A DNA stretch of 64,000 bases from Bathymodiolus brooksi (Eukaryota; Mollusca; Bivalvia; Mytilida; Modiolidae). The translations under genes were made by a program, and so were the position numbers. Positions 24,601-37,726 of the stretch are shown in pieces. The notes beneath the pieces were generated by a model. It was given only the letters and a program-made list of their open reading frames with translations. It made no database searches and was not told the DNA's origin. The stretch lies in contig OY804577.1 of NCBI GenBank assembly GCA_963680875.1, positions 100,823,906 through 100,887,905 of the forward strand, read 5' to 3'. How positions within the stretch are numbered: position 1 is the first letter of the stretch; each line of letters opens with the position of its first letter.

Positions 24601-25957
24601 GATTTAAATATTAGATGGTATACAAGGCCATCGTAAGAACATATTAGCGTGGATGCACTCATGATTCATTTTTCTTTTTTAAAAGAAAACATTTGTATAC
24701 ATAGCCAACACAGAATAATGAATATCAGTTTTTCTTGTTGATTCATTCTCCTGTCATACAAAAATTACTCATTATAATGTAAACTAGACTTCCTTGCTAA
24801 TGTATTCATAATAAAATGAATATCAGATAATATCTATACTTATACAAAAAGTTTTAAAAATGTTGCTGTCTATTTTAAATGTGATTTTTTATTTGCTTTT
24901 GCCGACATCTTTAGAATTATAAGTTAAAAATACCTGTGTTCATGATTTTATATAGTGTTTGTTTACTTTACAAAATAGAAAATAGTATGGACGTAAATAT
25001 TCTATAAACGTTAGAGGAAATGAAAATCAGATATATACTTATACAACAAGCTAAAAATGTTGCTTCCTATATGATGTGTGATCTTTAATATGATTGTACG
25101 TACATGTTTAGAATTATACTTTCAAATAGTTGCGTTCACCCATTCATATAGTGTTTATTTTACATTACATAATATATATTTGTATACCCATAAATATTGC
25201 ATAAACATTAGAGAAAACCGAAAGGGCGATCAGAAAAGGACAATTCAGAGACATTGACAATATTGGGCACACACCGAGACAGGACGAACAATTATCGATA
25301 TTTCAATACGCAGAAACCTCACTAAAATCCATATGACCATGCAAGGCTGTGGAAGAGAAAACAGTTCCTGCTCCACTAGCGGGACCCGTCGTGTCACTGG
25401 TAAACGACACGAACGTCATTCGCTATGAGACTCGTGTTGAACAACTGTATAAGGAAATAATCAGAAATAACAGATAAAGCATTACAAAGGAATACAGCAA
25501 CCGGGAGTAAAGACAAACGAACCGAACATCGTAGCTGACATGACACCACGGGACTGAAAACATGAAAAATGTAATAGGACAAACTGGTTAATATCGGACC
25601 CACCACAAAACCTAGGCTTGGGGACAATTTACGTTTTATATTTGGTTTCGTTTATAGAGTCTAATGCCACTTTCAATTAAATTCAGTTATATCGTGGCTG
25701 TCAGTTTTTAAAGCATGTGAAACTTCAAAGGATATACACGTAGTTGTAACTGAGTTATTTACAAAACAATGCAGTTTTTTTCTTACTTCTTGTAAATAAT
25801 AAAAATATGAATATATTAATCATTTAAGTCCAGCAACGATATCTACGTTAAAAACAATAGCCACTTAATTATAAAGAATGTATACCACGATGTCGTTATA
25901 TTTCGTTCATCATGCTTTATAGTAAGAAAAGGACAAATTCATCTAACAATCTTATCG
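24601..25957. other. Non-coding duplicated DNA upstream of gene B
   Basis: Counterpart of 6171-7590 with small indels. The partial SINE is reduced to about 25645-25710. No gene seen. Confidence 0.45.
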
Positions 25958-26163
25958 GAGACTTTGAGCGTAATGAAAGGGGGAGGATTGACGCTTTAAA
26001 ATCTGATTCAACCCACCATTTCTTTATAAATGCCTGTACCAAGTCAGGGTCATTACGGTTTCACAGTTTTCCGGTTGTTGACTGATTTTGTCTGTTTATA
26101 TACTTATGAGTTTTGACTTTCCCTTTGTAAGATTGCTCGGAGTTCGGTAATTTTGTTATTACC
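25958..26163 (+). mobile_element. 206-bp Penelope-like 3' tail with target-site duplication
   Basis: Starts GAGACTTTGAGCG, ends GTTATTACC, and is flanked by CTTATCG at 25951-25957 and 26164-26170. Copy A has a single CTTATCG at this point (near 7600), so this is an insertion into copy B after duplication. It matches the tail of the element at 4927-5842. Confidence 0.8.
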
Positions 26164-28060
26164 CTTATCGTAAAGTATTAAAAACTGTTATTGTGAATAC
26201 AACACATCTAGTCGTGGTACCAGTTAATTCTACCCAATCAAGCATCCGCTCTCCAAGGTATAAATACCACTTGTAACATGAATACATTATTTTCCTTTGA
26301 TCGTTGTCGTGGTTTATATACCACAATATAAACAACAACTAATAACTATGAAATGATGCACGCATATACGAGATATTGTACACTTTAAATCTGGGTTGTA
26401 CTTTTATTGCTATCAGAGAGTCGTGCAGAAATCAACGACTTAGATATGATTCGCGTTCGATTGCTTAACAGTTTAACACTTAAACCATGGTATATACAGT
26501 CGAAGAGCAGACTCGATAATGGCGTCATTTCAATTAATTTGTCACGTACATTTTGTACCGGAATCGGACACGTTTTAGAATACATCGACCAAGTGTTGAA
26601 AATTCACTCGTTTTAATCGTTGCGAGCGTCAAATATAACTGAAGAAGCGAGAAAAACATAGAAAATTGTTTCTTTCATATAAATTTGAGGCCCGGTGCTT
26701 GAACTTCTTGTAACAAAGGAGTAATGCAGAAATTAAAACGACACGGAAATGGCGGAAGTTGTTTAAAAAAACACGAAAAATTTAAAATTAAAATATTTGC
26801 CGAAAGGGTGATGGAAAATCATATATATAGTTCAATAGATTTCTATATTAGTATTTCAAAGAAACATTTTCTGTAATTAAACATACAATAGAACTTTTTT
26901 CTGTCAGATGGATCGTGTCACATTTTGGTTGGATTCAAGGGAGGTAACTAGAATCATCAAATACTCCGTAATTTTTAACGTTCTATTTATAGAACGAGTG
27001 TAAGTAAATGCATGTTTTCTCAATAAAACAAATATTATTTTGTATTAAAAATGTTGAAATTAGTCAGAATAATTGTCTATTATATCTACAGCTATTAAAT
27101 TGATCAAATATAATTTAACAGATGAGTCCAAATTTGAGATTTTATGGAACCACAACAGTATTACTGTAAAAGTAATCCTGTTAAGCTAACTTTTTGGTCG
27201 AAATACATGTAAAGTTGTTCCATGAAGGTACAACAAAACAAGAATCAACTGTAATGGTCTACTAAATTTATCGAATGAACTTGAGAAAAAAAAACTTTTT
27301 TTTACCAGTCATATTTTCATATGCAATGGTAAATCTTGGAATATTAAAAATTACTTTCAACTGTTTTTTAACATATAAGGCTATTCAAACACGTCCACCG
27401 GTTTTATTGGTGGATTCACCATACAAATCATGTATAGCGCCCCCTAGCGACCCACCACGAGCATATTGATGTCAATGTACTTGATACAAGTGATACTTTT
27501 TTCAATGTAAATGACCTTATAAAAGACAAATGAAAGAAAATGATGATAGTGAAAAAAATATAAAATGTTATCACATGCATAGTACATCCTCGTAATGACT
27601 CTTGAGCAGAACTCGTGTTAGCCAATATTTACTATTTTATAGATGTTTCTTTAAAAAAAAGGGGCGAGGGGTGTAATATTTTTAACCTTTTTTTTTAAAC
27701 AAAAGCAGATCATACTGTACTAAGATCCATTATTTAATAACTTTTTACAAAATGAAATTCACCAAAACATTTGAATAATAGGAGAAAACCGGATGGGGCT
27801 CTAATTTAAAATTCTAATTGAATATGCTGATGCCATTACCATAAAAAATTTGCATGCACAAATGTATCAGAATTTAAAATTAACTTTATTCTTTCTAGAA
27901 GATCCTTTCCCTTAAATTAAATGGTCTTTCTTTGACTGTATATACTATTGTCACAAAAGCAACATTCTAGTTGGGGTTTGAAATTTCTATATTTCTTGTA
28001 GTGATCAACACAGAGAAAAAATTGATTAGATGTACATGCTTGGTTGTTATTCTGATCTAG

Positions 28061-28500
28061 CTAAATCTGAAAACACGACTGGAATAAGTCAACATTAACT
28101 GATGTCAAAAAGCATACAAGTTTATTACTGCAGTCATTATTTTCTGCATTAGCTGCAGTATGGAGTGTAAATTCACATGGGTCAAATGACACATTACCAT
28201 AGCTGTCAAAGTTTGCTGTTGTTAAATTTAAATCATTTGTTTCAAATGCACAGCTTGTATCTATGGCTGAATCATATTTTCTCAATTTTCTTTTGCTTGA
28301 TGTTGCTTCTGTATCATGGGACATTTCGAGTGATTTTCTAATTCGAGCCTCACACATTCTACAAATACAGTCATCATCTTTGAATGCCTATGCATTTTTG
28401 ACAAAAGTATAAAACAGTGGTTGATTTCACCCCTGTGAGAGGTGCCAGTAGCGCTTAGTCACATCTTCTCGATTACAGTTTATGCAAGGGCTTGGTGGTC
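28061..28500 (-). pseudogene. Decayed Cys-rich coding fragment inside the TIR element
   Basis: On the minus strand, from about 28500 down, one reading gives PPSPCINCNREDVTKRYW, then a stop, then CICRMCEARIRKSL and an acidic/polar stretch ending at 28061. The CxxC pairs suggest a zinc-binding N-terminus. In-frame stops near 28430 and 28390 break it. No transposase catalytic region was recognised. It could be captured host sequence or the remains of the element's own gene. Confidence 0.4.
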
Positions 28501-28764
28501 TGATTTCATGCACCCCGCAGGGCTTTCAAAATTTTTCAAATGTACCAGTACTTCACATATTGACAGGCAGTACTTTTTCTTAAAAATTGAACATTTTTCA
28601 TGAATATCTTATACAGTATGTGGCCAAAAGTATTGCCACATGTAAAAAAATCCCTATATAATCAACCAAAACCATATTGTTTCAAAAAATTAGTGTGAAA
28701 TCATTTCTGGATAGATTTTAACAAATTTGACACCAAAACATTCAGAATTGTCTATATTTTGACT

Positions 28765-28952
28765 GTTTATTTGCTCATTATGTTTATACGAGTGGTTTTT
28801 ATTTGTACATAATTTAAATATAACAAATAAAAATTGACTTTGATTTTCCTTTATATTTCAACTAAAAATAAATCCTAAAAATTAACAATCCTGTTTAAAT
28901 TATCTACAAATAAAAACCACTCAGTCATATAAACCCAATGAGCAAATAAACA
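28765..28952. repeat. Inverted repeat inside the TIR element
   Basis: GTTTATTTGCTCATTATG and GAGTGGTTTTTATTTGTA on the left pair with TACAAATAAAAACCACTC and AATGAGCAAATAAAC on the right; arms of about 45 bases around about 95 bases. A Tc1/mariner-like start (TGTGGCCAAAAGTATTGCCA) lies just upstream at about 28619, hinting at a nested small element. Confidence 0.55.
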
Positions 28953-29921
28953 TGCTGTACAACATTCTTTGAAATTAGGAGGTACCAATTACCATTTTAA
29001 GTGGGTACTTGGTACCGTCCCTTAGTCCTTACTAAAAGGCCTGCACCCGTTGACAGTTTGACTTTGGTGGCATATTTCAGAAAAGGGGGGTGCATATAAC
29101 CAAGTTCGGGTTGTAGATTGACAGAATGGGATAAATGCATCGAATTTCTAGACAATTTGCATTGTACATCAAAACAGTGTGTTTTACCTCACATGCCTAC
29201 CGTTATTCCATTGTTTACATGTGTAAATATTGATTGTACGAGCAAAATGGGAGGAGCAAATTGTTCAACTTTGACTCTGTTTGGGTGACGTTGGAATATG
29301 GACTATTTTTCTTAAACTGTTACGAGTGATGTAAATTCCCTTTTACCCAATGAAGTGTAGATATTATCCTGTCCAAGGAACCAGTTTTTTATTATTTTCA
29401 TACACGGGAACTTTATTCTGTCAGATGCAAAAAGTGTAAACATACGCGACAAAAAAAAATTACGATTTTCCGAGGTAAAGAAAAAAACCGTTATTTTTAC
29501 ATTCATCGCAGACCGATTTTATACCAGACTGAAAATCATGACCATTAATAAATATAAATGTGATTTTTAATCATATTTCAATCATTTTCATTGGTTTAAT
29601 AGAAGAAAAACGTAGTTTTCCAAGTACGTATAATTGTTTGGGTTTGTGAAGCGCCATCTAGCGGAAAATATTTACGATTATCTCCCTTGGATTTTTAAAT
29701 ATTCCACGGACCGGAAAATTAGAATTTTTGCGAGTCTGCTGTTCAACTGTATATATTTTACTTCTAAAGGAAATATGATATACATGGTTATTTTTATGCA
29801 TTACTGAATAACAGTCAACAAATATTTAAACGTATATATTCATGCCAAAATATAATGTGCATTGCTTGTTGGTCCTTATAAACTTCCGGGTTGACACCAT
29901 AGACAACATAAAACGTAGAAC

Positions 29922-29970
29922 ATGATATTTCTGATATACACGATATTAGTGATTCTACAGCAGTATAAAG
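29922..29970 (+). CDS. Gene B exon 1: signal peptide
   Basis: Identical coding sequence to gene A exon 1, encoding a hydrophobic 16-residue leader, ending in phase 1 before GTAAGA. Confidence 0.75.
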
Positions 29971-30127
29971 GTAAGATATGTTGTTACATAATCACAACTG
30001 ACTACTGACTGTCCATTTCATTCATTTTTAAAACAAGAACTTCCTCAGAAATGGTCGACAAAATCGGAAACCGCAGTAATATTAATCACTCTTTTGTTAA
30101 ACTTCAAAATCTAATATATAGAGATTA

Positions 30128-30220
30128 ATACATGACCTTTTCCATATCAGCCCGGATATCAGCACGAGACACAGTCGCGGGCTGATATAGGTCGAGGGGT
30201 GATATGGAAAAGGTCATGTA
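30128..30220. repeat. 93-bp palindrome, copy B
   Basis: Counterpart of the 8360-8470 foldback, missing about 18 bases of the inner left arm, so the hairpin is now asymmetric. Confidence 0.8.
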
Positions 30221-31108
30221 TGAATCTTTTTATCATATACTTCCGACAAATTGTTATATGAAACACATAAACAAAATGAAATAATTAAATGAATTTATTT
30301 GAAAGCTTAAGTGTGTATTCAACAGATACATTTTCAGAACACTATTCTCAAACACGATCATTTCTACCCTCATTAATATTAATGGCAACATTTCACATGA
30401 AGGCATTTTGAAACATAGAAAATATAGATGTGATTCTTTATTGTCATTTATTTTATTTATCGTGAATTATGACCAGGGAGTTTCCCGTGAATCGTTTTCA
30501 TTCAAAATCATTTTACGTTCTCCTTGATATAATCATCTAACGTTTCAGTGATTTTTATATAATGTGGTCTTCTTGAGGACAATTTTCCCCTTTCAACTCG
30601 ATTTGTTAATATTACAGACATCCTTTATTATCATCCTGGTCACTTCCATCGATTCTTGTTAGCACGATTAGTACTAATAAACTCGCGAAGCGAGCTATTT
30701 ATGACTGAAACATGGTACACTTAAATCAATAAATGAACAATGACGAATATCATTTACTTTGACTAGAATACCATTTACTTTGACTAAAACAGAAATCCTT
30801 ATCATCCATACACTATGCCTATGAAAAAGCTTCAACACATCCAGGTTACCGCTTTTCGAGAACCCTTGAGAACTTACGAAAGAGAACCGAAAGGTATCGA
30901 AGAGCAGAACATCCGGTCCAATCGTAACTACTCGACCATTCTCGTTACGCCTAGTGTAGCGGAAATTGCCGAGTAGTCACGATTGATACCGGTTTCGCGA
31001 GCTTTTCAGACGGTGCCTGTTTCATATTAGTAGGCAAGTAACAAGGATAAAAACGTACTTTTAACAATTTACGTTGGGTTTCATATTCTTCAAGAAGTGT
31101 GATCATTA

Positions 31109-34100
31109 TAGCGAGCACAGAGAGCTCTACAGCAACATGGGCATACGCATGAAACACACAATCTGCCTTATGATGAGATTGAAATCCTTTCGTCCGGAAG
31201 TTGATAAAAGTTGGCAGTCTCGGAGAGAATGCCAAAAATAAAAAAAAAGTCTCCAATAAATGATTTTAAAACTAAAATGATATCATGAACTTCTAAAAAT
31301 CGTATTTAAGTAACAAAAGACAATAAAAGGTGCTTACATTGTTAAATTAATCAGAATGACATCTCGCTATCAAAGTCATGACGTCATGTTATTCATAGGC
31401 CAAAGTCGTCAACAACATTTCGCGGAATTTTAATTAAAATCTTGTATTTTCATTCCCGTGTCAAAAAATTTCAAAACGACATCTATTTCATTTGCAACTG
31501 CGTCAATTCCGTAAATCGTGACGACATGTAAACAAACACAGCACTTTTTTCAAGTGTGTCCAGATTATTAGATAAAAACCTTTCTAGTTAAGGATTAGTA
31601 AAAGATGATTATAGAATAAATTTGACTTAATTTTGAACTACAATATTTTCAGAAAATATCAAATTTATTTTTTGGGCCATTTGCAGCCGATGTAGAAAAA
31701 CTCGCCTTGGTGTGTTTTAGTTTTGTTTTATTTTTTACAGAATCTACGCAGGTGGTCTAAATATTTACTCGGATCGATCAAAACTTTGATTAATACAACA
31801 CTGGCGTACTGAAATGACTTTATGTTAACATGGACTATCAGGTTAAGGACAACAACTGTTCATTTTTTTATCACTGAATGACTCTTAAGACAACACGAAT
31901 CTGGTCATTTTTTGACGTATGGACATTTTATGTCACGCCCAACTGCATTTCACTGTCGAACTCCAGATTTATATTGACATTTCGTTACTGTATATATGAC
32001 TTACCAGTTTAAAAGAAATCCAAACACAATTCCTGTCTCCAAGATTATTTGTACATGTACCACAATATTCCTAAAGTTCTACAATAAATGCGTAAATAAA
32101 AACGAATATGGCCACCATTCATCGTCATGTTAATATTTTGTTTTATCACGTCATATTTTACGCTGCAACAAGTAAAGGTCAGCATTGAAATCGTATTTGG
32201 GTCACAATTGACACGCAAAGATGACAATGTCATCAATATTTTTTAATACGCATCTATAGTACACGTACAATAACTAGGAGGAGATCACAGCTAGGGACCT
32301 GCTCCCGGTCTTTCGTTATCAATAATTTTAACCCTACTATCAATGTGCGGTACTAAAATATCACAAGGGATAACACCCGTTCATATTTATACTTAATTCC
32401 TACCTTTCGTACGGTTTAGTTGTGTTGAATAATGGTAATTCCAAATAAATATCACAAAACAAATCCTAAAGTATACTAAAAATCCAGCTTTTTAAAATTT
32501 TGCCAAAGGGGGGAGAGAGCATGTGTCCCTTGCCACCGACTCATATGTCTCTGATAAGAAAAGATAGTTGAACATTAACATTTTTCATTTTTATACAATT
32601 TTTGCATTTATTATTTCTTTGGCTAAGAAACAAACATTTTCTAACCATGATGTGCTTGCAAGGAACAAGGAACGCATTAGTTTTTCCTTATTTCTGTTAG
32701 TGTTAATTATTTCTATCAGTACCCATTTGTTTATTCATCTTACATTTTCCGTCAGTCTGATCCTACAAAATATTTGAATACTACCAACATCTGCCGACAA
32801 TGGTTTAGAATAGTAAGACACAATGAATTTTATTTATTTAACTATTAATTAGGCCGTTCATACTATATGTATATCTGTTATTATTTATTAAACTCAGTCT
32901 TTCTAAAATAAATGCTATAAAATTATTAACCAGCTTGTTGTTGAAACTTTAAAAGGTAATAACATTACACAAGAAGGAATATATGTCTCTGTATTATCTT
33001 GTCACAGATAATTTTAAAGAGTATGATTTCGATACTGAATATTGCCTTAATATATATATCACTCCTCTACTGTGCTTTTTCCAATAAAAAAAATATTGAA
33101 TATTGATAAATATTTTGTATGTGAAAGCAGAGACATGTCTGATGAAAGCGGTACCTGTATAATTCTTTTAAAATTAATTATTATTTTGTTCACTTGGAGA
33201 TAGCATAATATTGGCCCAAATACACATACTTTAAAATGTCGAAATGAAGATTATCAGTATTAAAGTAACCGTACCCAGTGCGGTCTTATGTATGGGCACA
33301 ATGGACAGTTGCCCGGTGGTCACACAAGCAAATGAACCCCATGCTAATCTATGTATGTTGTATACGGCATAATTTTTAATTTTTAAACACTGATTTTGTT
33401 GGAAGTATCACTACAAGAAATATATGTTTAATTTTATCGACCATTTATAGTTTTATTTCTGTGAGTGTTTGCATAGATAGGGGCCTCAGTGCACTGCTTT
33501 GACCGTCGCCTATATTGCTGACAAGACGGCCCTGACCGTACGTCATTCATCATTTACACTTCATGAATATATATCGGCTGTACATAGCATGGTATAGGCC
33601 AATATTGCTTATGTATGTTGGTTGCATTAATTGATATTTTCGTAATAAAACTCTTTTCTTATGACTTAAAAGACCATACTTTCATTTTACAGACACCGGC
33701 GTCCCTAGTAATACCCCCTTTAGGCTTTATAATGGTTGATACCACCCGCGTACTAGTACTAGTTAGTCTGCAATGTTTGCACTGTCCCTAGTCCAACAAT
33801 AAAAGATTCCATACTTTTTTCTCATTCTTTTCTATTCTACATTTACTTCATTTAACTTTCCAATGGATGTCATAGGGGATATCATTTAATTTCAAATACT
33901 AATGTCCTCTCTATAGGCCATGCCTACTCATATTATTTTGTGATATTCAACTTTCACTCAAATATACACTGTGACACACTGGCCAGACAGAAATGTTGTC
34001 CTCGCATCTAGGCAATGCCTACTCCATATTAATTTACTGCCCGTGAAATGTGATTAGTATGCGAGCTTAAGCGAGGTCTTTATGGTATAAAATGTGTACT

Positions 34101-34607
34101 TAGGATTTTTTAACAAACATGGTTGAACATACCATCGAAGAAAAAAAAATTCTACACTTTGTAAACACCGGTTTCCGTGTAACACACTCAATTAATGAAG
34201 ATCTTCTTCACATAAAGCGCAAAGGTGATCCTGAAGTCTCGTACCCTCTCTCGTACGTCAGATATCACTGAAACCCGGAACCTGTGTGTAATAAAAGTCA
34301 TTTTGTTAGCTTGTTTTACTTATATTGATATTTGTTAATCTATTAAATCTCTTCTGACATACTGACAAAATTTGTTGTTTCTACGTGGAAGTTAACTTTT
34401 GAGATTTCGTAAGGAACGATAACTCCAATAAAGGAACGACAGCTCGATTGAATGAGACTAGATTCGGCCCTAAAAAAAAGTCGTCCCCAATTTATCTCGG
34501 CCCAAAAAATCTCGACACTTTTGATGCACTGGATGAGCGTGAAATTGCCAGATAATTTTCAGATGCGCGAGCATTCATGGCGGTGCCGGTTTCATATTAA
34601 GCAGTAT
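31109..34607. other. B-specific insertion of about 3.5 kb, unidentified
   Basis: Copy A continues directly from TGATCATTATA to AATTTACTTCCC near 9322; copy B has about 3.5 kb more. It seems to be two pieces, about 31109-34034 and 34056-34607, separated by a short segment resembling A 9323-9355. Both begin with GCGAGC-type sequence. No long open frame with recognisable features, no clear terminal repeats and no target-site duplication were found. Composition is AT-rich like its surroundings. Confidence 0.5.
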
Positions 34608-35981
34608 TTTTCGTGAACCATGATGAAACCCATATCTCCCACTCAACGTTGTGTGTCGGGTAATGTTTATAAACAGACGTCACCGAAAATACCGGAAGTA
34701 ACTTCCACGAGACGCACTATTATGGGTTTTTTGCACGAGACGTCTCTGATATGGGTCATCAGCCTGGGGGTGAAATTATAGCTAGTTTACCTCCGGTCGT
34801 TACACATATGCAAAGACTATCATATTAATGCCAAGTATATGATAAATTAAAATACAAACCTTGATGCTTAACTTGGTGTGAACGACGCGTGTCTAGGATA
34901 TCCTTCACCAGGTACACTCAAAGTCCAACAATAACGTTAAAGTCTTCGAGTGCAAGAAAACAAAAAGTTAACTAACGAAACAGGTGGAACTCTTTGTCGT
35001 AAATATGGAAAATGCACATCATAATGGATAAACGGATCCCAACCTTACACAGCTGTATGCCTAGATTTTCATTGACTACATGGTATTACTGAAATTATTA
35101 GAGATCGTTTCACACTCATATTAGAATAATAGACAACTCCTCATTATTGAAGACCCTACAGTGACTGTAAAAGGAAGAACAGCTAATGCAATGAACAAAC
35201 AGTAGTAAAGTCTTTGACACCCATAGAAACGATTTCCGCATGAAATGATGTTCGGTTCGTCTTTACCTTCAGTTGTTTGTAAGAAGGTGCATATCTTATT
35301 TACGTTATTTGTGTTTGTTTGCGCATAGTGGTGTGTCCAACACAAACTGTGTTGTGTTTTTGTTTTGTTTGTCTTCGTCTTGTGTACCCTATTTTTCCTG
35401 TTTCTCTGGATTGTCCTTTTTTGATTGCCGCATCGGTATTCTCTATCGTTGATTCATTCTTAATAGACAAATGACTTGATTGCTGAACAATACATTAGAT
35501 AGAGCCTTCAACTAAAAGTGTCCGTATTGTAGGTATATGTTTTAGTCATGTAATATGTCCATGGTTACTTCCTAAAATTTCCATTTTCCAACATTTTATC
35601 ATTTTGTCTGCCATGAAGACTAGTTAGTTGATATTTTTCACCAAATAATATTAATGCAAACGTAGATGTCAAATTCAGTGCGCACGAAGCGTTTCTTGAA
35701 AAACCTGCATCAGGTACGATAGAAATGCCAAATAGTTTAAGCGTTTTAGGAACAAAAACAGAAAAAACGCCAATTATAAGCAGAACCTACATTCTTGGCT
35801 ATTAGTCTCTTATTTACAGGCATTCACTGATCTTTGAACTCGTCGTGTTTGTCGTTTTAACTTCTGCGAGAGTGTTTTTTTTGGATTGAAGCGATATTAG
35901 ACACGGTTTTTGTTTGGCTCATTGTTTTGTTTTTGTAATCCGAGATTCATATATCAAACACGTCGGGTTGGAATTCCATTT

Positions 35982-36149
35982 AGGAGATAACTATATTGTA
36001 TTTGAAAATTTCACGGCATCAATTGGAGATTTGATGGCCGCTAATTGAGTTTACTGGCGACGCAGCAGCGGAGCCAGTGAACCAATATTTGCGACCATGA
36101 AATCGACAATTGATGCCGTGAAATGTTCAAATACAATACAGTTATCTCC
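35982..36149. mobile_element. Foldback MITE-like element, copy B
   Basis: Counterpart of 10798-10938 with about 27 more bases between the arms. Confidence 0.65.
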
Positions 36150-36593
36150 ATTCTAATGTAATCATGTGTATAGATGTGTATTGCCACATTATTGACGAGA
36201 TGACGTAAGCGGTAATCAGCTAAAATTATAAACAAATATATCATGCTATTTCAACCGTGGAATTGATACCGTGAAAATTACACCTTTAAATCGACAATTA
36301 ATGCCGTGTTATTTTTCAAATACAATACAGTTGTCTCCATACTATTGCAATCATGTTCATTGCCATATGATTGACAAGATGACGTATGCGGTAATCGGCT
36401 AAAATATATCAAGATATTTCAACCGTGTAATTGATACCTTGAAAATTACAGCATTGTCCAATCACAAATCACAAACAACTACATTAGAATGTTCGATATC
36501 AGTCAGCCACATTTATAGCTCTATCCCTCACACCAGTGCTTCAAATTCGTTTGGTTCCCTTCGTTCTCGTATCTGTATTCAGCATATTGTGGT

Positions 36594-36672
36594 TTATCAA
36601 CGGAATAGCAGGTCGGTGGTTTTCTCCTGGTACTCCGGTGTTCTCCACCAATAAAACAGACCTCCACGAAAC
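36594..36672 (+). mobile_element. Partial SINE, copy B
   Basis: Same relic as 11385-11503 but cut short just before CTACCTCGTG, losing the GTGGCGTTAAAC end. Confidence 0.55.
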
Positions 36673-36768
36673 AACTACCTCGTGTCGTTGTGGTTAACTA
36701 GTTTGTTGTTCATTACTGATTAACTGTATATTCTCAGTGTTATATGGCTTTGTTGTTTTAATTTTTAG

Positions 36769-36825
36769 GTATGACAACAAAGATCCCAGATCCATGTCCG
36801 TCTGATATTAATAATAGTACAATAG
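36769..36825 (+). CDS. Gene B exon 2: N-terminal linker
   Basis: Acceptor TTTTTAG, donor G|GTAAAT, phase 1-1, 19 residues. It differs from gene A by Glu to Lys. The NNST sequon is kept. Confidence 0.7.
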
Positions 36826-37726
36826 GTAAATACATAGCTTACCAGCTCATTCTATCTTTAAACAAGTTATTATTTCATCGTGAACACTGAAAACGCAGCA
36901 TAAGATGTAGTGCAGTGACGAATCGAGAAAAGACGCTTATTTTTCGAGTTTAATGTACCGGAATACCACACGGCTGAAATTTTCACATATGAAAGAGTAT
37001 ACATCAAAGTAACATTTTAGCCCTGTCGTCGCGTTTTCTCATGGTGTATTTTTTTTAGGATAGCGTAACATTTGGGGGTAATCGCATTTTCACATTTTTT
37101 TATGTCTACTTTGCGATACTGTTTTTTTAATATTTGACAAAAATGAAAACTCTTTTCTGATTAAATTGAGACTACTATATCTTATCTTCCATTTGAAATA
37201 ACAAGGTAAATAAAGAACAGAAAATTAGCAGTTAGAATTAAGATTATTCTCTGAGAGTCAATTTTCGTGATCTTCCACCACCTTTCACCTTTCAATTCCA
37301 TTTAAAATTGTTCCACGCTATTTATGAGGAAAATATAATTCGCTATGAATTGAAACTTTATTTGTAATATTATGTGTGTTAAATTTGTCAATCAAAACTT
37401 GAAATTAAACGTTTATCATCTTTTTTTTAAACTTTACTAGCATTCTGTAAATTTGATACGTACTGAGCATGGTGTCGCTCAATTAATCACCCCTGATTAC
37501 ATTGAGTGCAATGCGTGCCGTTTAAAATGAAATTACTATGAAATTAACTTGTCTCTCAATGAAATAAGTTATGTGCTTATTACAAGAATTCAGTTTAATA
37601 TCTCATTTTATTGTGATGGTTTTAGTGTAGGAGTTATTTAAAGCAGAATATCAGTTGTTGAAAATAAGCTCCTACAAGGCACAACTAATACAATGACCAA
37701 GTCGGAATACTTGTTTAATCCAGAAA

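Larger units (their letters stand above)
26497..29749. mobile_element. 3.25-kb DNA transposon with terminal inverted repeats
   Basis: Ends are CAGTCGAAGAGCAGACTCG on the left and the reverse complement of CAGTTGAACAGCAGACTCG on the right (17 of 19 match). TATATA flanks both sides (26491-26496 and 29750-29755), and copy A has an uninterrupted TA run at the site. The interior is largely non-coding and contains a decayed minus-strand Cys-rich coding stretch, a foldback (28765-28952) and a Tc1-like stretch near 28614. No transposase was found, so it is probably non-autonomous. Superfamily not determined. Confidence 0.75.

Noticed and set aside
27380..27425. SINE fragment (GGTTTTATTGGTGGATTCAC)
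   Set aside because: Only about 20 bases resemble the SINE core; not enough to call.
28619..28960. Complete Tc1/mariner element
   Set aside because: Only one end resembles a Tc1-type terminus; no matching opposite end and no transposase were found, so it is mentioned only as a possible nested relic.
30951..31256. 101-codon minus-strand open frame
   Set aside because: It straddles the boundary of the B-specific insertion and has no recognisable feature; chance.
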